Position numbers and translations under genes: made by a program | Assembly: GCF_011764505.1 (NCBI RefSeq) | Contig: NZ_AP022839.1 | Span: forward strand, 603,001-667,000 | DNA length: 64,000 nt | Source of the DNA: Legionella antarctica | Lineage (GTDB): Bacteria; Pseudomonadota; Gammaproteobacteria; Legionellales; Legionellaceae | Direction: 5' to 3' | In this document: positions 9,268 to 18,818 of the stretch, one piece after another | Layout: every line of letters starts with the position of its first letter | Numbering within the stretch: the first letter of the stretch is position 1 | The notes under the pieces: model-generated | The model's input: only the letters and a program-made list of their open reading frames with translations | What the model was told of the DNA's origin: nothing | The model's database searches: none

Positions 9268-10329
9268 ATGAGTAAATTAATTAAAATAACAGTATTCTCC
9301 TTATCTTCTTCGCTTGCTTGTGCCAGTCACGTTACTTTAAAAGGTGAAGTTGATGTCAATATCACTCCTAAAAACCAGCAGGGTGTGGTGCAACAATTGA
9401 AATTTCGCCTGCCAAAATATGCGTTATCTGACAGCGCCAAATCTTATTTGCATGATCAATTAGCACAATACCCTAAAAACTCAATAAATTCGGCTTCATT
9501 TTCTTCTGAATTACCATCAAAAATTAAAGTAGGTATGCAACTGACTCCCGTTTTGGATCAGGGATATCACGGAAGCTGCGTCACCTTTGCAGTAACTGCT
9601 GCATTAGATGCAGCTTTGGGTGCGGGAGATTATATTAGCCAACTATGTAATCTTGAATTGGGTAGTTATTTGGCAATTCATGACAAAATAAATGCAAGTG
9701 GTTGGAATGGTTCTTCCGCTCCCTGGGTTTTGCAACAAATCTCTGATTACGGCATTATCAGTCAGAACTATCAAAAACTAAATGGTTGTGCTGGAGTAAG
9801 ACAATATCCGTTACATAGCGAGACTGACGAAGGAACACCCATGTCGGAAAGTGAGTTCCTTTCACACAGTATTCCATTGTCTAATTTAATCAGCTGGGAA
9901 GCTTTATTATCTGATGAGGAAGCATTAACTACTCAAGCTAATATGGATGAGGTTATCTATAAAATTAAAGAAGAACTGGCAAAAGGTAATCGTTTGAATG
10001 TAGGTATGTTGCTGGATATTAATTATGGAGATGCTGGAGCAGTAGGTACTAATCGGGTATTGAATGATACGTGGATGTTAACTCCTGAAATCATAATCGA
10101 TGCGATGAACGGTGACATTGATGCGGGGCATGAATTAATCATCACAGGATACGACGATAATCTGGAGGTAACCGATGATAACGGTCATATTAATCGCGGC
10201 GTATTTACCTTGCGTAACTCCTGGTCCCGGTTAGCTGGTGATTCTGGTGATTATTATGTTTCTTATGATTATCTGAGGTTTTTAGCGCTGGAGGTAATGG
10301 CCATTCGGATGAAAGCTAAGGCTGCTTAA
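9268..10329 (+). CDS. Secreted papain-fold (C1-type) cysteine protease, copy 1
   Basis: 353 residues with an N-terminal signal peptide (MSKLIKITVFSLSSSLACAS). The papain-like catalytic set is complete: Gln98 and Cys104 in LDQGYHGSCVTFA, His288 in GHELIITGYDD, and Asn317 in LRNSWS. About 80 residues between the signal and the Cys motif may act as a short prosegment. L. pneumophila encodes a secreted C1-family protein of this type (from memory, Lpg2622). The substrate is unknown. A start codon at 9268 follows an AAAGGGATGTAAT context. The protein is clearly paralogous to the gene at 60521-61606, sharing GSCVTFA, DAAL..GDYISQ.C, GAVGT, LTPEI and GHE.IITGYDD. Confidence 0.9.
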   Translation: MSKLIKITVFSLSSSLACASHVTLKGEVDVNITPKNQQGVVQQLKFRLPKYALSDSAKSYLHDQLAQYPKNSINSASFSSELPSKIKVGMQLTPVLDQGYHGSCVTFAVTAALDAALGAGDYISQLCNLELGSYLAIHDKINASGWNGSSAPWVLQQISDYGIISQNYQKLNGCAGVRQYPLHSETDEGTPMSESEFLSHSIPLSNLISWEALLSDEEALTTQANMDEVIYKIKEELAKGNRLNVGMLLDINYGDAGAVGTNRVLNDTWMLTPEIIIDAMNGDIDAGHELIITGYDDNLEVTDDNGHINRGVFTLRNSWSRLAGDSGDYYVSYDYLRFLALEVMAIRMKAKAA

Positions 10330-10379
10330 TGAGAACGAATTGGAACAAAGCGGGGGCTAAGCCTGTAAAGCCTGATGTT

Positions 10380-10435
10380 AGATGTAGCCTGGGTGAAAGC
10401 GCAAGCTGTAGCCCGGGAGCGGGAGACTACGTAAT
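10380..10435. repeat. Short REP-like GC-rich repeat
   Basis: In the 401-bp gap after the C1 protease, the pair GTAGCCTGGGTGAAAGCG and GTAGCCCGGGAGCGGGAG forms a CCTGGG/CCCGGG stem of the kind found in dispersed intergenic repeats. It is much more GC-rich than its surroundings. Copy number elsewhere cannot be seen here. No gene is visible in 10330-10730. Confidence 0.4.
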
Positions 10436-10499
10436 CCCAAATGTAGGTCGTCATCTTGGATAGTACACCTTCATCCGAATCTCACGGCTATTTGTTAAC

Positions 10500-10665
10500 G
10501 TGAGTTATGGATAAGGGACTCAGATTTTCCTTGCTCCGTTCGGCCTGAGGAGGGCTTAAGCCCGTCTCGAAGGCTAGGCGCTGTACGCAAAACCCTTCGA
10601 GACGTCGCTAAAACGACTCTTCAGGTCGAACGGTGGGTTTAATAAACTTCTTATCCATAACTCAC
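10500..10665. repeat. 166-bp element of three nested inverted repeats (MITE-like or structured RNA)
   Basis: The outer arms are perfect over 16 bp: GTGAGTTATGGATAAG at 10500-10515 against CTTATCCATAACTCAC at 10650-10665. The middle arms are CCGTTCGGCCTGA (10537-10549) against TCAGGTCGAACGG (10621-10633), 12 of 13 pairing. The inner arms are GTCTCGAAGG (10564-10573) against CCTTCGAGAC (10594-10603). The whole can fold as one long cruciform or hairpin. There is no ORF of note inside it. It lies between the converging ends of the C1 protease and the phosphatase. Confidence 0.75.
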
Positions 10666-10730
10666 AACTTAATGGCAGTGAGGGTTGGGGATGGCCTATA
10701 ACACATCTTGTGTTTAGGCTTGCACGATTC

Positions 10731-11411
10731 TCAGGGTAAATAATAATAGGGGTTAGGTAACTTAAATCCTTTTTTGGCATACCCGCCATGAATATCACTA
10801 AACTGATCGCCAATTGATGCAATTATTGTAAAACCTTGTTTACTTATCATCGCTCGTGTTTGCGATTTAAAGGGAATAATGGATGGGGACGAATATTTAT
10901 CAGGGCGTACATAGAGACCAGCCCAATTTTTGTATCCAGCTTTCATTAAATTGCGCTTTGTTGCAGCACGTTCTGATTCACCTCTTCCTGTGACGAAAAA
11001 TACGTTAACCCCATGTTTTATCGCATCCTGATAGAGAGCCAACATCGGCTTTATGACAGGAGAATCTGCACCTAGAATTTCCCTATGGATTTCTGCGCGA
11101 GTGCCAGTAAAACCATGTTTCACCATTTTGTCATAGTTTGATAAGCTGGTTTCATCAATATCTAAAACCAGTGCCAGTTTCTGTTGCTCTTTCTTTTGGT
11201 CATTAGCTAATGCTTCTCTAATAATGTATTGATGGGCCTGTTGAATCTTTTTCGTTAGCTCTTGTTGATATAAACCTGAATCATGATAGTGAATCAGTTC
11301 TTTTTTTACCAAAGAAAGATTAGGTGGTTCAGGATATATAGGGTAAGAAAAAAAAAGAGAAAGACCGAAGGTCATTAGAACTAGAGGTAATACTGTTAAT
11401 CGGCGCTTCAT
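10731..11411 (-). CDS. Secreted HAD-family class B acid phosphatase
   Basis: 226 residues with an N-terminal signal/anchor (LTVLPLVLMTFGLSLFFSYP). HAD motifs are in order: I, LVLDIDETSLSNY with nucleophile DxD; II, VFFVTGRGE; III, a lysine in the PSIIPFKSQTR region; IV, IASIGDQFSDIHGG. The layout matches the HAD IIIB/class B acid phosphatase group that removes phosphate from nucleotides and other monoesters outside the cytoplasm. The length fits the family. The minus-strand start at 11411 is followed by a basic MKRR and then the hydrophobic core. It is divergent from smc. The substrate cannot be assigned. Confidence 0.88.
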   Translation of the reverse strand: MKRRLTVLPLVLMTFGLSLFFSYPIYPEPPNLSLVKKELIHYHDSGLYQQELTKKIQQAHQYIIREALANDQKKEQQKLALVLDIDETSLSNYDKMVKHGFTGTRAEIHREILGADSPVIKPMLALYQDAIKHGVNVFFVTGRGESERAATKRNLMKAGYKNWAGLYVRPDKYSSPSIIPFKSQTRAMISKQGFTIIASIGDQFSDIHGGYAKKGFKLPNPYYYLP

Positions 11412-11490
11412 TGGCCATCCATAAGTAGAGAAATAGAAGCATTATATAAGGTTAAGTCTGTTTGTCAATTGCTCATGTTGGCTTTAACTG

Positions 11491-11519
11491 TTGCAAAAAA
11501 TCCGAGCACCTACTGTAAA
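11491..11519 (+). promoter_or_regulatory. Candidate smc promoter
   Basis: TTGCAA at 11491-11496 and TGTAAA at 11514-11519, spacer 17 bp, about 60 bp upstream of the smc start, in the intergenic region divergent from the phosphatase. Consensus match only. Confidence 0.4.
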
Positions 11520-11580
11520 ATAGTCATCCATCACATCATCAGTTATAATAGGTGATTATTATTCCTGTGTCGCCATCAAT

Positions 11581-14500
11581 ATGCATCTGAAGCAATTGAA
11601 ATTAGCTGGTTTCAAATCTTTTGTTGATCCCACCGTGGTTCACTTTCCCAGTCAATTAGTAGCAGTTGTTGGCCCTAATGGTTGTGGCAAATCAAATATT
11701 ATCGATGCCGTTCGTTGGGTTATGGGTGAAAGTTCAGCTAAAAATTTACGTGGCGAGTCGATGATAGATGTCATTTTTAATGGGGCCTCTAATCGTAAAC
11801 CAGTAGGTCAGGCATCCGTTGAGCTTGTATTTGATAATAGTTTGGGACGCATAACCGGCCCTTTTGCCAGTTATGGTGAAATTGCGGTTAAGCGGATTGT
11901 CACTCGGGATGGGGATTCTTCGTATTATTTAAATGGCAGTCGATGCAGACGCAGGGATATTACCGATATTTTTCTTGGGACGGGAGCAGGGGCTCGAGGT
12001 TATTCAATTATCGGTCAAGGTACTATTTCACGTCTTATTGAAGCCAAACCTGAAGAGTTAAGAGCATTTTTAGAAGAAGCAGCAGGGGTTTCAAAGTATA
12101 AAGAGCGACGTCGTGAAACCATCCAGCGCATTTTGCATACTCGTGAAAATTTAACCCGGGTTGCAGACATTCGAGAGGAATTAGATAAACAATTACAACG
12201 TTTAGAGCGGCAGGCAAAATCTGCTGAGCGATATACTCTGTTTAAAGAGGAAGAAAAAATATGTCGTGCGGAAATACTGGCGCTTAAATGGCAGGAGTTT
12301 ACGGCGCAACAATTAGTGAAACAACGTGAGTTACAGGATTTAGCTCTACGCTATGAACAACAACAAAGTTTATTGGCGGGATCTAATAGAGAACGAACCT
12401 TGTTAAATGAAAAACTGCAAGATGCAAACCAAGACTTGCAGCAAATCCAGTCCTCCTTATATCAGTCAGGTACCGAGATCGCCCGCATGGAGGAGACCAT
12501 TCAACAACAAGATCGCGAAAAAAAACGTTTAGAACATGATAGACAACAAATGCAGGAAGATTGGCAGGCGGCTGAAGAGCAGCTAAAACAAGATAAAGAG
12601 GCGTTGCAAAACAGCCAACATCATGCGCAGCATTTGGAAGAACAAGTACAACAATACAGAGTTAAATTTGAAGAAAGGGACTTACAATGGCAAGAGACTC
12701 AAAAACAACAGATGCAATGGGAGCGGCATTGGCAAGAGGTGCAAAGCGCTACCAACACGGTTAAAAGTGAGTATCAGGTCGCTCAGATTAAATTGCAGCA
12801 TCTAGAGCAAAGACGCGAACAGACCCTGTTAAGGCTTGAGAAGTTGAATTTAGAACGAAATGCCATTTCTTTAAAGGATTTGCAGCAAATCAAATATAAA
12901 TTAGAACAAAAACTAATTAAATTAAAGGAAACGCAACAATTTAATGAGACTCAGTTAAAACAAAGCAACGAGAGTTCGAATAGACTGCGTACTCAATTAC
13001 AGGAAACAGAACAAAAGTTGCATCAATTGCAGGATGAATTTCATCATTTAAATAGTGAGTATGCAGCATTAATCGCTTCCCAAAAAGCCGCAAGACAAGG
13101 CACCACACTCAATAAGCAAGAGATTAAAGCGTGGGAGGATAAACCGAGACTTATGGATATACTTCAGGTTGAATCAGAATGGCAATCAGTGTGTGAAATG
13201 ATCCTTAATGATGCGCTGCACTCCTATGTTCTGGATGATTTCGATGAATTATGGCCTCAATGGCCTGCTTGTGAAAGCCAGGGGGAAAGCATTGTCACGA
13301 TGCGATCGGTGTTAGGTGAACAGCAAAAATACCCGAGACTGGTTGATAAAATCCAAGGAAACATACCTGCTTCAGTACCTAATCTGGAGCATATATACAT
13401 TGCAGAACATCTGGAACAAACAAAAAATTGGCTGCCTTTTCTGGCAGAGCATGAGTCTATAGTTACTGCTAATGGTTGTTGGATAGGCAAAGGTTGGGTG
13501 AAACTCGCTAATCCAGGAGAGCAGAATGAGCTGGGTTTGCTAAGTCGACAACAAAAGATTGGTGCGTTAGCAGGCATTGTCGACGAGTTGCAACAAAAAA
13601 TTGAAGAGGTAAGATTCCTAAGAGATGAATATCATGTGCAATTACAGCAAAATTTAAGTAATACAGAACTCTTTCAACTCAATCTTACTTCAGGCAATGA
13701 GGCATTAAGCAGTAATATTAACGCACTGAATGGCAACGAGCAGTCTCTTCAACATGCTGAAAAACTTTTAGCGACTATGTCCCTGGAAATTGATGAATTA
13801 CATCTTGTGTTGGAAGAAACAGCAGCAGAGCACTTGGAAATTAAAGAAAAGCTGGGATTTCTTGAGAGTCAGACTAAAGTTTATGAGCAGCAAAGAAATC
13901 AATTTGTTAAAGATAAGGAAGTCTGGCTTGAGGACTTGGAAACCCAAAAAAAAGAATTAGAAGAGGGCCGTACCGTACTCCATCAATCTGAAATGGAGTA
14001 CGGTAAAGAGATGAGCAAAAAACAACAATTGACCGACAGAACTAATAGAGAACAAGAGCGATTGGATGTATTGCAGGAGCGCTTAGAACACCTAGCACTT
14101 CTCTGTTTGCAATCCACCACACCCGAAACGGAACTTCGTGAGCAACTCGCAGAGCAATTAACGAAGCATAGCGAAGTGGAGTTGCAATTAACTTTAAGTC
14201 GTGAACAATTAACGCAATTAATGAAAGAACTGGAACACCTTGAGCAATTTACCTTAAACTACGACATTGAAGTCAAGCGCGTACAAGAGGTTATTGCTCA
14301 AACGAGAATGCAAGAGCAAGAGTTGGCTGTCCGAGCAAGTTCAGTGCAAGAGTCTCTTGATGAGTCAAATTTGCGTGCTCCGTTTTTATTGGAGCATATT
14401 CCTGAAGGTACCACTCAAAGCATACGCGAAGATGAGTTAATTGGCATTACAGAGAAAATCAAACGTTTGGGAGCAATTAATCTTGCTGCTATTGAGGAAT

Positions 14501-15075
14501 TTGCGACAGAGCAGCAGCGTAAACTTTATCTGGATGAACAATATGACGATTTAAGCCAGGCTCTGGCGACTTTAGAAACGGCCATTGAAAAGATGGATAA
14601 AGAAACTCGAACACGGCTTGAAAATACCTTTGATGAAGTGAACACTTCTTTTAAAGCACTTTTCCCCCGTCTTTTTGGGGGTGGAAGAGCACAGCTTGAA
14701 TTAACTTGTGATAATCTATTGGAAGCTGGTATTGTAGTAATGGCACAACCCCCCGGAAAGCGAAACAGTACTATTCATTTGTTGTCCGGGGGTGAGAAAG
14801 CGATGACTGCTGTTGCGTTGGTGTTTGCGATTTTTCAATTAAATCCCTCACCATTTTGCATGTTAGATGAAGTAGATGCTCCTTTAGATGACGTAAATGT
14901 GGGGCGGTTTTGCGCTTTGGTAAAAGAGATGTCACAATTCGTACAATTCCTTTTTATTACACATAACAAGGTGACTATGGAATTGGCAGATCATTTAATT
15001 GGGGTAACTATGCGTGAGCCTGGGGTGTCGCGTTTGGTTACGGTTGATGTGAAAGAAGCTTTGACTATGGAGTAA
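11581..15075 (+). CDS. smc: Chromosome segregation ATPase SMC
   Basis: 1164 residues, the family length. The N-terminal ATPase half has FKSFVDPT and Walker A GPNGCGKSNIIDAVRW, plus RGYSIIGQGTISRLIEAKPEE and the EEAAGVSKYKERRRET region. Two long Gln/Glu-rich coiled-coil arms (about 170-510 and 660-930) flank a hinge at about 510-650 (DILQVESEWQSVCEMIL...). The C-terminal half has the ABC signature LSGGEKAMTAVAL, Walker B FCMLDEVDAPLDDVN and the H-loop FITHNK. SMC dimers with ScpAB compact and align newly replicated origins. The stop at 15075 abuts the zipA start, so the two genes form an operon. Confidence 0.97.
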   Translation: MHLKQLKLAGFKSFVDPTVVHFPSQLVAVVGPNGCGKSNIIDAVRWVMGESSAKNLRGESMIDVIFNGASNRKPVGQASVELVFDNSLGRITGPFASYGEIAVKRIVTRDGDSSYYLNGSRCRRRDITDIFLGTGAGARGYSIIGQGTISRLIEAKPEELRAFLEEAAGVSKYKERRRETIQRILHTRENLTRVADIREELDKQLQRLERQAKSAERYTLFKEEEKICRAEILALKWQEFTAQQLVKQRELQDLALRYEQQQSLLAGSNRERTLLNEKLQDANQDLQQIQSSLYQSGTEIARMEETIQQQDREKKRLEHDRQQMQEDWQAAEEQLKQDKEALQNSQHHAQHLEEQVQQYRVKFEERDLQWQETQKQQMQWERHWQEVQSATNTVKSEYQVAQIKLQHLEQRREQTLLRLEKLNLERNAISLKDLQQIKYKLEQKLIKLKETQQFNETQLKQSNESSNRLRTQLQETEQKLHQLQDEFHHLNSEYAALIASQKAARQGTTLNKQEIKAWEDKPRLMDILQVESEWQSVCEMILNDALHSYVLDDFDELWPQWPACESQGESIVTMRSVLGEQQKYPRLVDKIQGNIPASVPNLEHIYIAEHLEQTKNWLPFLAEHESIVTANGCWIGKGWVKLANPGEQNELGLLSRQQKIGALAGIVDELQQKIEEVRFLRDEYHVQLQQNLSNTELFQLNLTSGNEALSSNINALNGNEQSLQHAEKLLATMSLEIDELHLVLEETAAEHLEIKEKLGFLESQTKVYEQQRNQFVKDKEVWLEDLETQKKELEEGRTVLHQSEMEYGKEMSKKQQLTDRTNREQERLDVLQERLEHLALLCLQSTTPETELREQLAEQLTKHSEVELQLTLSREQLTQLMKELEHLEQFTLNYDIEVKRVQEVIAQTRMQEQELAVRASSVQESLDESNLRAPFLLEHIPEGTTQSIREDELIGITEKIKRLGAINLAAIEEFATEQQRKLYLDEQYDDLSQALATLETAIEKMDKETRTRLENTFDEVNTSFKALFPRLFGGGRAQLELTCDNLLEAGIVVMAQPPGKRNSTIHLLSGGEKAMTAVALVFAIFQLNPSPFCMLDEVDAPLDDVNVGRFCALVKEMSQFVQFLFITHNKVTMELADHLIGVTMREPGVSRLVTVDVKEALTME

Positions 15076-15852
15076 ATGATGCAGGCAAATTGGAGTTTAA
15101 TTCTTAATGTCCTGTTGTTAGTTGGCGTTATAGTAGCTATTGGTCGCATAATGAAGGCTAGAAAGCAGAGCTTTAATACAGATCGATATCAACCTTCTCT
15201 TGGCCAAAAAGAAAAGAGTTATGACGTGCAGCCATATAACGATGATATTATTGCGGTTCGCAAGGTGAACATAGATAATTTGTTTAATATGGAAACTGAT
15301 CCTGAGTCCGGACTTGACGCCCAATTATCTATAAAACCAAAGGCAACATCGTCCCAACCAAAACTAGTACCGGAAGATGATCGGGTAGCGGAATTGCAAG
15401 AAGAGTCTAAAGCAATCGCTTCTTCAACTTTAATGATGTTTTTATTAGCAAAGGAAAACCGACAGTTTGCCGGGTATGAACTATTACAAACCGTACTTGC
15501 TGCGGGATTGCGTTTTGGAGAAGGGCATCTATTTCATCGCCACCAATTTGCCAATGGTCAGGGCCCGGTTTTATGTAGTTTGGCTGCTGCAACACCAACA
15601 GGGGTTTTTGATTTGCAAAATATAGGTGCTTTTAGTGTGCGTGGCTTATGTCTGTTCATGCAAGCATCCAAGAATCCGAGCATTGATGAAGAACGTTTTT
15701 CTATTATGCTAGAAACGGGAAGACAATTAAGTGATGGACTGGATGCCTACTTGCTTGATGATCAACGAAAACCGATAACTGAAGAACGCATTTCTCGTTA
15801 TCATCGCTTGCTTGAGATAGATGAAAAGGCGCTGGAATTTGCTACAGCGTAA
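15076..15852 (+). CDS. zipA: Cell division protein ZipA
   Basis: 258 residues. A single N-terminal membrane helix (WSLILNVLLLVGVIVAIGR) is followed by a basic patch, a variable linker of about 90 residues, and the C-terminal FtsZ-binding domain (about 120-255: MMFLLAKENRQFAGYELLQ, LRFGEGHLFHRHQF, FSVRGLCLFMQ). ZipA anchors FtsZ filaments to the inner membrane early in division. Two consecutive ATG codons (15076, 15079) are possible starts; the first directly follows the smc stop. The usual smc-zipA-ligA order is not continued: no DNA ligase gene follows. Confidence 0.93.
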   Translation: MMQANWSLILNVLLLVGVIVAIGRIMKARKQSFNTDRYQPSLGQKEKSYDVQPYNDDIIAVRKVNIDNLFNMETDPESGLDAQLSIKPKATSSQPKLVPEDDRVAELQEESKAIASSTLMMFLLAKENRQFAGYELLQTVLAAGLRFGEGHLFHRHQFANGQGPVLCSLAAATPTGVFDLQNIGAFSVRGLCLFMQASKNPSIDEERFSIMLETGRQLSDGLDAYLLDDQRKPITEERISRYHRLLEIDEKALEFATA

Positions 15853-16292
15853 GTCATCAATTGTTGTATATTGTCTAATTAGTTAGATGGTCTGGTACTT
15901 GCAACCGGGATAGAGCCTGTGAGAATCTTATACACAAACCGAACATCAAAATTCGGGTTGCATGTAACAAACATTAGTTACAAATTTCAACTGGAAAGTT
16001 TGATTTGAGTTTAAGTTGAAAGAAAATGCTTCACAAAAACGTGCCTCTGGACTTAGGACTTTACCAAGCTAATAGTGTAAAACGTATATGCAGGTCCTGG
16101 TGAACTTCGTTCGTAAAGACGACTGTTTTCGCCATTTTTGAAAAAACCTTGTTCCTATTTTACCTCGTCTCAGGACTTATCAGCGCTCTTTGAATACTTG
16201 CTCTATACAAATTAAATCTTTCTCATAGCGATTCATCTTGAACTATGAGCGTGAGTGTTAGTACACTAGACTTTTAGCCTTGTCTGAATACT
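15853..16292 (+). other. 440-bp intergenic region without a recognisable gene
   Basis: Between zipA and murF. I see no tRNA, no convincing ORF and no strong terminator. A short inverted pair (CAACCCG-type, near 15904 and 15953) lies in the first third. The murF promoter must be here but no confident consensus site is evident. Confidence 0.5.
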
Positions 16293-17621
16293 ATGAATCT
16301 AAATACCATTGCATCGCTTCTTACCCAAACGTGTCAGATAAATACTGATGTTACCGGTATTTGTATTGATAGTCGTCAAATCAAACCCGGAAATTTATTT
16401 ATTGCGCTTCAAGGGGAACATTTTGATGGCCATCATTTCGTTAAAGAAGTAGAGGCAAAAGGAGCTTTGGCGGCTGTGGTTAATCATTTTATTGAGGGAG
16501 TTCAAATCCCTCAATTTATTGTTGCAGACCCTTTGCTGGCTTTAGCAAAAATTGCAGCGGCTCATCGACAAGATATTACCTGTCCCGTGATTGCCTTGAC
16601 TGGATCTAACGGCAAGACAACAGTCAAAGAAATGATTGCTGCTATTCTGCCTCCTCCATCACATGCTACCAAAGGAAATTTAAATAACCATATCGGTGCG
16701 CCTTTAAGTGTCCTGGAGTTAAATCATCAGCATCGTTATGCAGTTTTTGAATTGGGCGCGAATCATGTAGGTGAAATTGCCCATACGGTGGCAATAGTAC
16801 ATCCTGATGTTACTTTAATTAATAATATCGCTCCGGCGCATGTGGAAGGTTTTGGTTCAATCGATGGGGTTGCTCGTGCCAAAGGAGAAATCCATCAGGG
16901 GTTATCTTCTGCTGGAATTGCGGTAGTTAATGATGATGATGCCTACGCTCATTTTTGGGATGAACTCCTCGCAGATAAACGAGTACTCCGTTTTTCTGCA
17001 TCCCACTCGGCAGATGTTTATGCTCAGGATGTCAGATTAGACTCTCATGGTTGTGGCCAGTTTTCTTTAGTATTACCAAATGGTCGTGCTGACGTTGAGT
17101 TACAGGTTCCCGGATTACATAATGTTCGCAATGCATTAGCCGCAGCAGCATGTTGTCATGCCGTAGGGATTTCAACTAGGGATATTCAAAGAGGACTAAG
17201 TCATTTTGGTGGCGTAAAGGGCCGTATGACCATTCTCACTGGCAAACATCAAGCAACGATTATAGATGATACTTACAATGCGAATTTACGCTCTGTCTTA
17301 ACTGCTCTTGAAGTATTGGCTGCTCGTCCAGGAAAAAAAATCTTTGTGTTTGGGGATATGGGGGAGTTAGGTGACTGGGCAACGAAACATCATCAAGAGG
17401 TAGGGTTGGCTGCTCGTCAATTAGGAATTGACAAGATATTGAGCTGTGGTAACTACAGTGCATTAACCACCGAAGCATTTGGAATAGGAGGCCAGCATTT
17501 TTCGAGCCAAGAGGATTTAGCCCAAATTGTACTCAAGGAGCTGTCCTCTGATACTACAGTTTTGGTAAAAGGCTCACGTTCCAGTGCTATGGAAAAAATT
17601 GTCTATAAACTGCTTAATTGA
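16293..17621 (+). CDS. murF: UDP-N-acetylmuramoyl-tripeptide--D-alanyl-D-alanine ligase
   Basis: 442 residues. Adds D-Ala-D-Ala to UDP-MurNAc-tripeptide in the cytoplasm, the last soluble precursor step. It shows the Mur ligase N-terminal domain (GICIDSRQIKPGNLFIALQGEHFDGHHF), the ATP loop ALTGSNGKTTVKEM, the central-domain NNHIGAPLSVL and ELGANHVGEI, and the C-terminal DDTYNANLRSVLTALEVL and FVFGDMGELG. It is the first gene of the cluster here; mraZ, rsmH, ftsL, ftsI and murE, which usually precede it, are absent from this window. mraY follows after about 100 bp that hold a small GCACC/GGTGC hairpin near 17657-17672. Confidence 0.97.
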   Translation: MNLNTIASLLTQTCQINTDVTGICIDSRQIKPGNLFIALQGEHFDGHHFVKEVEAKGALAAVVNHFIEGVQIPQFIVADPLLALAKIAAAHRQDITCPVIALTGSNGKTTVKEMIAAILPPPSHATKGNLNNHIGAPLSVLELNHQHRYAVFELGANHVGEIAHTVAIVHPDVTLINNIAPAHVEGFGSIDGVARAKGEIHQGLSSAGIAVVNDDDAYAHFWDELLADKRVLRFSASHSADVYAQDVRLDSHGCGQFSLVLPNGRADVELQVPGLHNVRNALAAAACCHAVGISTRDIQRGLSHFGGVKGRMTILTGKHQATIIDDTYNANLRSVLTALEVLAARPGKKIFVFGDMGELGDWATKHHQEVGLAARQLGIDKILSCGNYSALTTEAFGIGGQHFSSQEDLAQIVLKELSSDTTVLVKGSRSSAMEKIVYKLLN

Positions 17622-17719
17622 TGTCGAGTGAGTATGATATGCTTGTTCGCTTTTTGCACCCATCATGGTGCGCTTGATTTGTGAATTGACCACAGGCTTT
17701 ATTAACAAGAGGAACAATT

Positions 17720-18805
17720 ATGCTCTATTGGCTAACGCAGTTATTTCAAGGACAGTATCATGCGTTAAGAGTTTTTCAATATCTAACCTTTAGATCCATT
17801 TTAGCATCATTAACTGCACTTATGGTAGGTTTATTATGTGGTCCACTGATGATCCGATGGTTACGTGGATTACAAATTGGTCAGATGGTCCGGGAGGATG
17901 GTCCCCAGACCCATTTGTCAAAAGCAGGAACTCCTACTATGGGTGGAGTTTTAATTCTATTGGCTATTACCGTCAGTTGTTTACTTTGGTGTGATTTACG
18001 GCAATCAAGTTTATGGCTTGTTCTTTTGGTCACCTTAGCTAATGGTTTGGTTGGTTGGGTCGATGATTACCGTAAGCTCGTATTAAAAAATAGCAAAGGC
18101 TTACCCGGACGCTGGAAATACTTGTGGCAGTCAGTGATAGCAATTACTGCAGTAATATATCTTTATATGAATGCAAGTTTGCCCGTACATACCCAACTTG
18201 TCCTTCCTTTTTTTAAAACAATAACCTGGGATCTTGGCCTTATATTTCCTGTTCTTGCCTATTTTGTTATTGTAGGATCCAGTAATGCTGTTAATCTGAC
18301 TGATGGTTTAGATGGCTTGGCCATTATGCCAATTGTTATGGTTGCAGGTGCTTTGGGTATTTTCGCTTATGCCTCCAGTAATGCATTATATTCTAATTAT
18401 TTGGCTATACCTTTTGTACCTAATACTGGCGAATTAACTATTTTTTGTTCTTCTATAGTAGGCGCAGGTTTAGGCTTTCTTTGGTACAACAGTTATCCGG
18501 CGCAGGTTTTTATGGGGGATGTAGGCTCCCTGGCCCTGGGGGCTGCTCTTGGCATAGTGGCTATAGTAGTTAGACAAGAACTTGTGCTATTAATAATGGG
18601 TGGGTTGTTTGTCATTGAAACCATTTCCGTTATTTTGCAAGTAGGCTACTTTAAATATACTCATGGTAAGAGATTGTTTCGTATGGCTCCCCTACATCAT
18701 CATTTTGAATTAAAGGGATGGTCAGAACCTAAAGTAATAGTCAGATTCTGGATTATTACTGTTGTATTTGTGTTATGCGGATTGGCTACTTTAAAACTTC
18801 GATAG
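17720..18805 (+). CDS. mraY: Phospho-N-acetylmuramoyl-pentapeptide-transferase
   Basis: 361 residues with about ten membrane helices. Transfers phospho-MurNAc-pentapeptide to undecaprenyl phosphate to form lipid I at the inner membrane. Signature stretches: [20 protein letters not shown] near the N-terminus, the VDDYRKL acidic motif, [29 protein letters not shown] and [14 protein letters not shown]. These include the conserved catalytic aspartates and the His-rich loop. The length equals the gammaproteobacterial standard. It has its own ribosome-binding site (AAGAGGAAC before 17720) and is followed 13 bp later by murD. Confidence 0.97.
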   Translation: MLYWLTQLFQGQYHALRVFQYLTFRSILASLTALMVGLLCGPLMIRWLRGLQIGQMVREDGPQTHLSKAGTPTMGGVLILLAITVSCLLWCDLRQSSLWLVLLVTLANGLVGWVDDYRKLVLKNSKGLPGRWKYLWQSVIAITAVIYLYMNASLPVHTQLVLPFFKTITWDLGLIFPVLAYFVIVGSSNAVNLTDGLDGLAIMPIVMVAGALGIFAYASSNALYSNYLAIPFVPNTGELTIFCSSIVGAGLGFLWYNSYPAQVFMGDVGSLALGAALGIVAIVVRQELVLLIMGGLFVIETISVILQVGYFKYTHGKRLFRMAPLHHHFELKGWSEPKVIVRFWIITVVFVLCGLATLKLR

Positions 18806-18818
18806 GCAAGGTGCATTC

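Noticed and set aside
10574-10822. 82-codon ORF overlapping the phosphatase gene end
   Set aside because: It runs through the nested palindrome and out of frame into the phosphatase; no coding signal.
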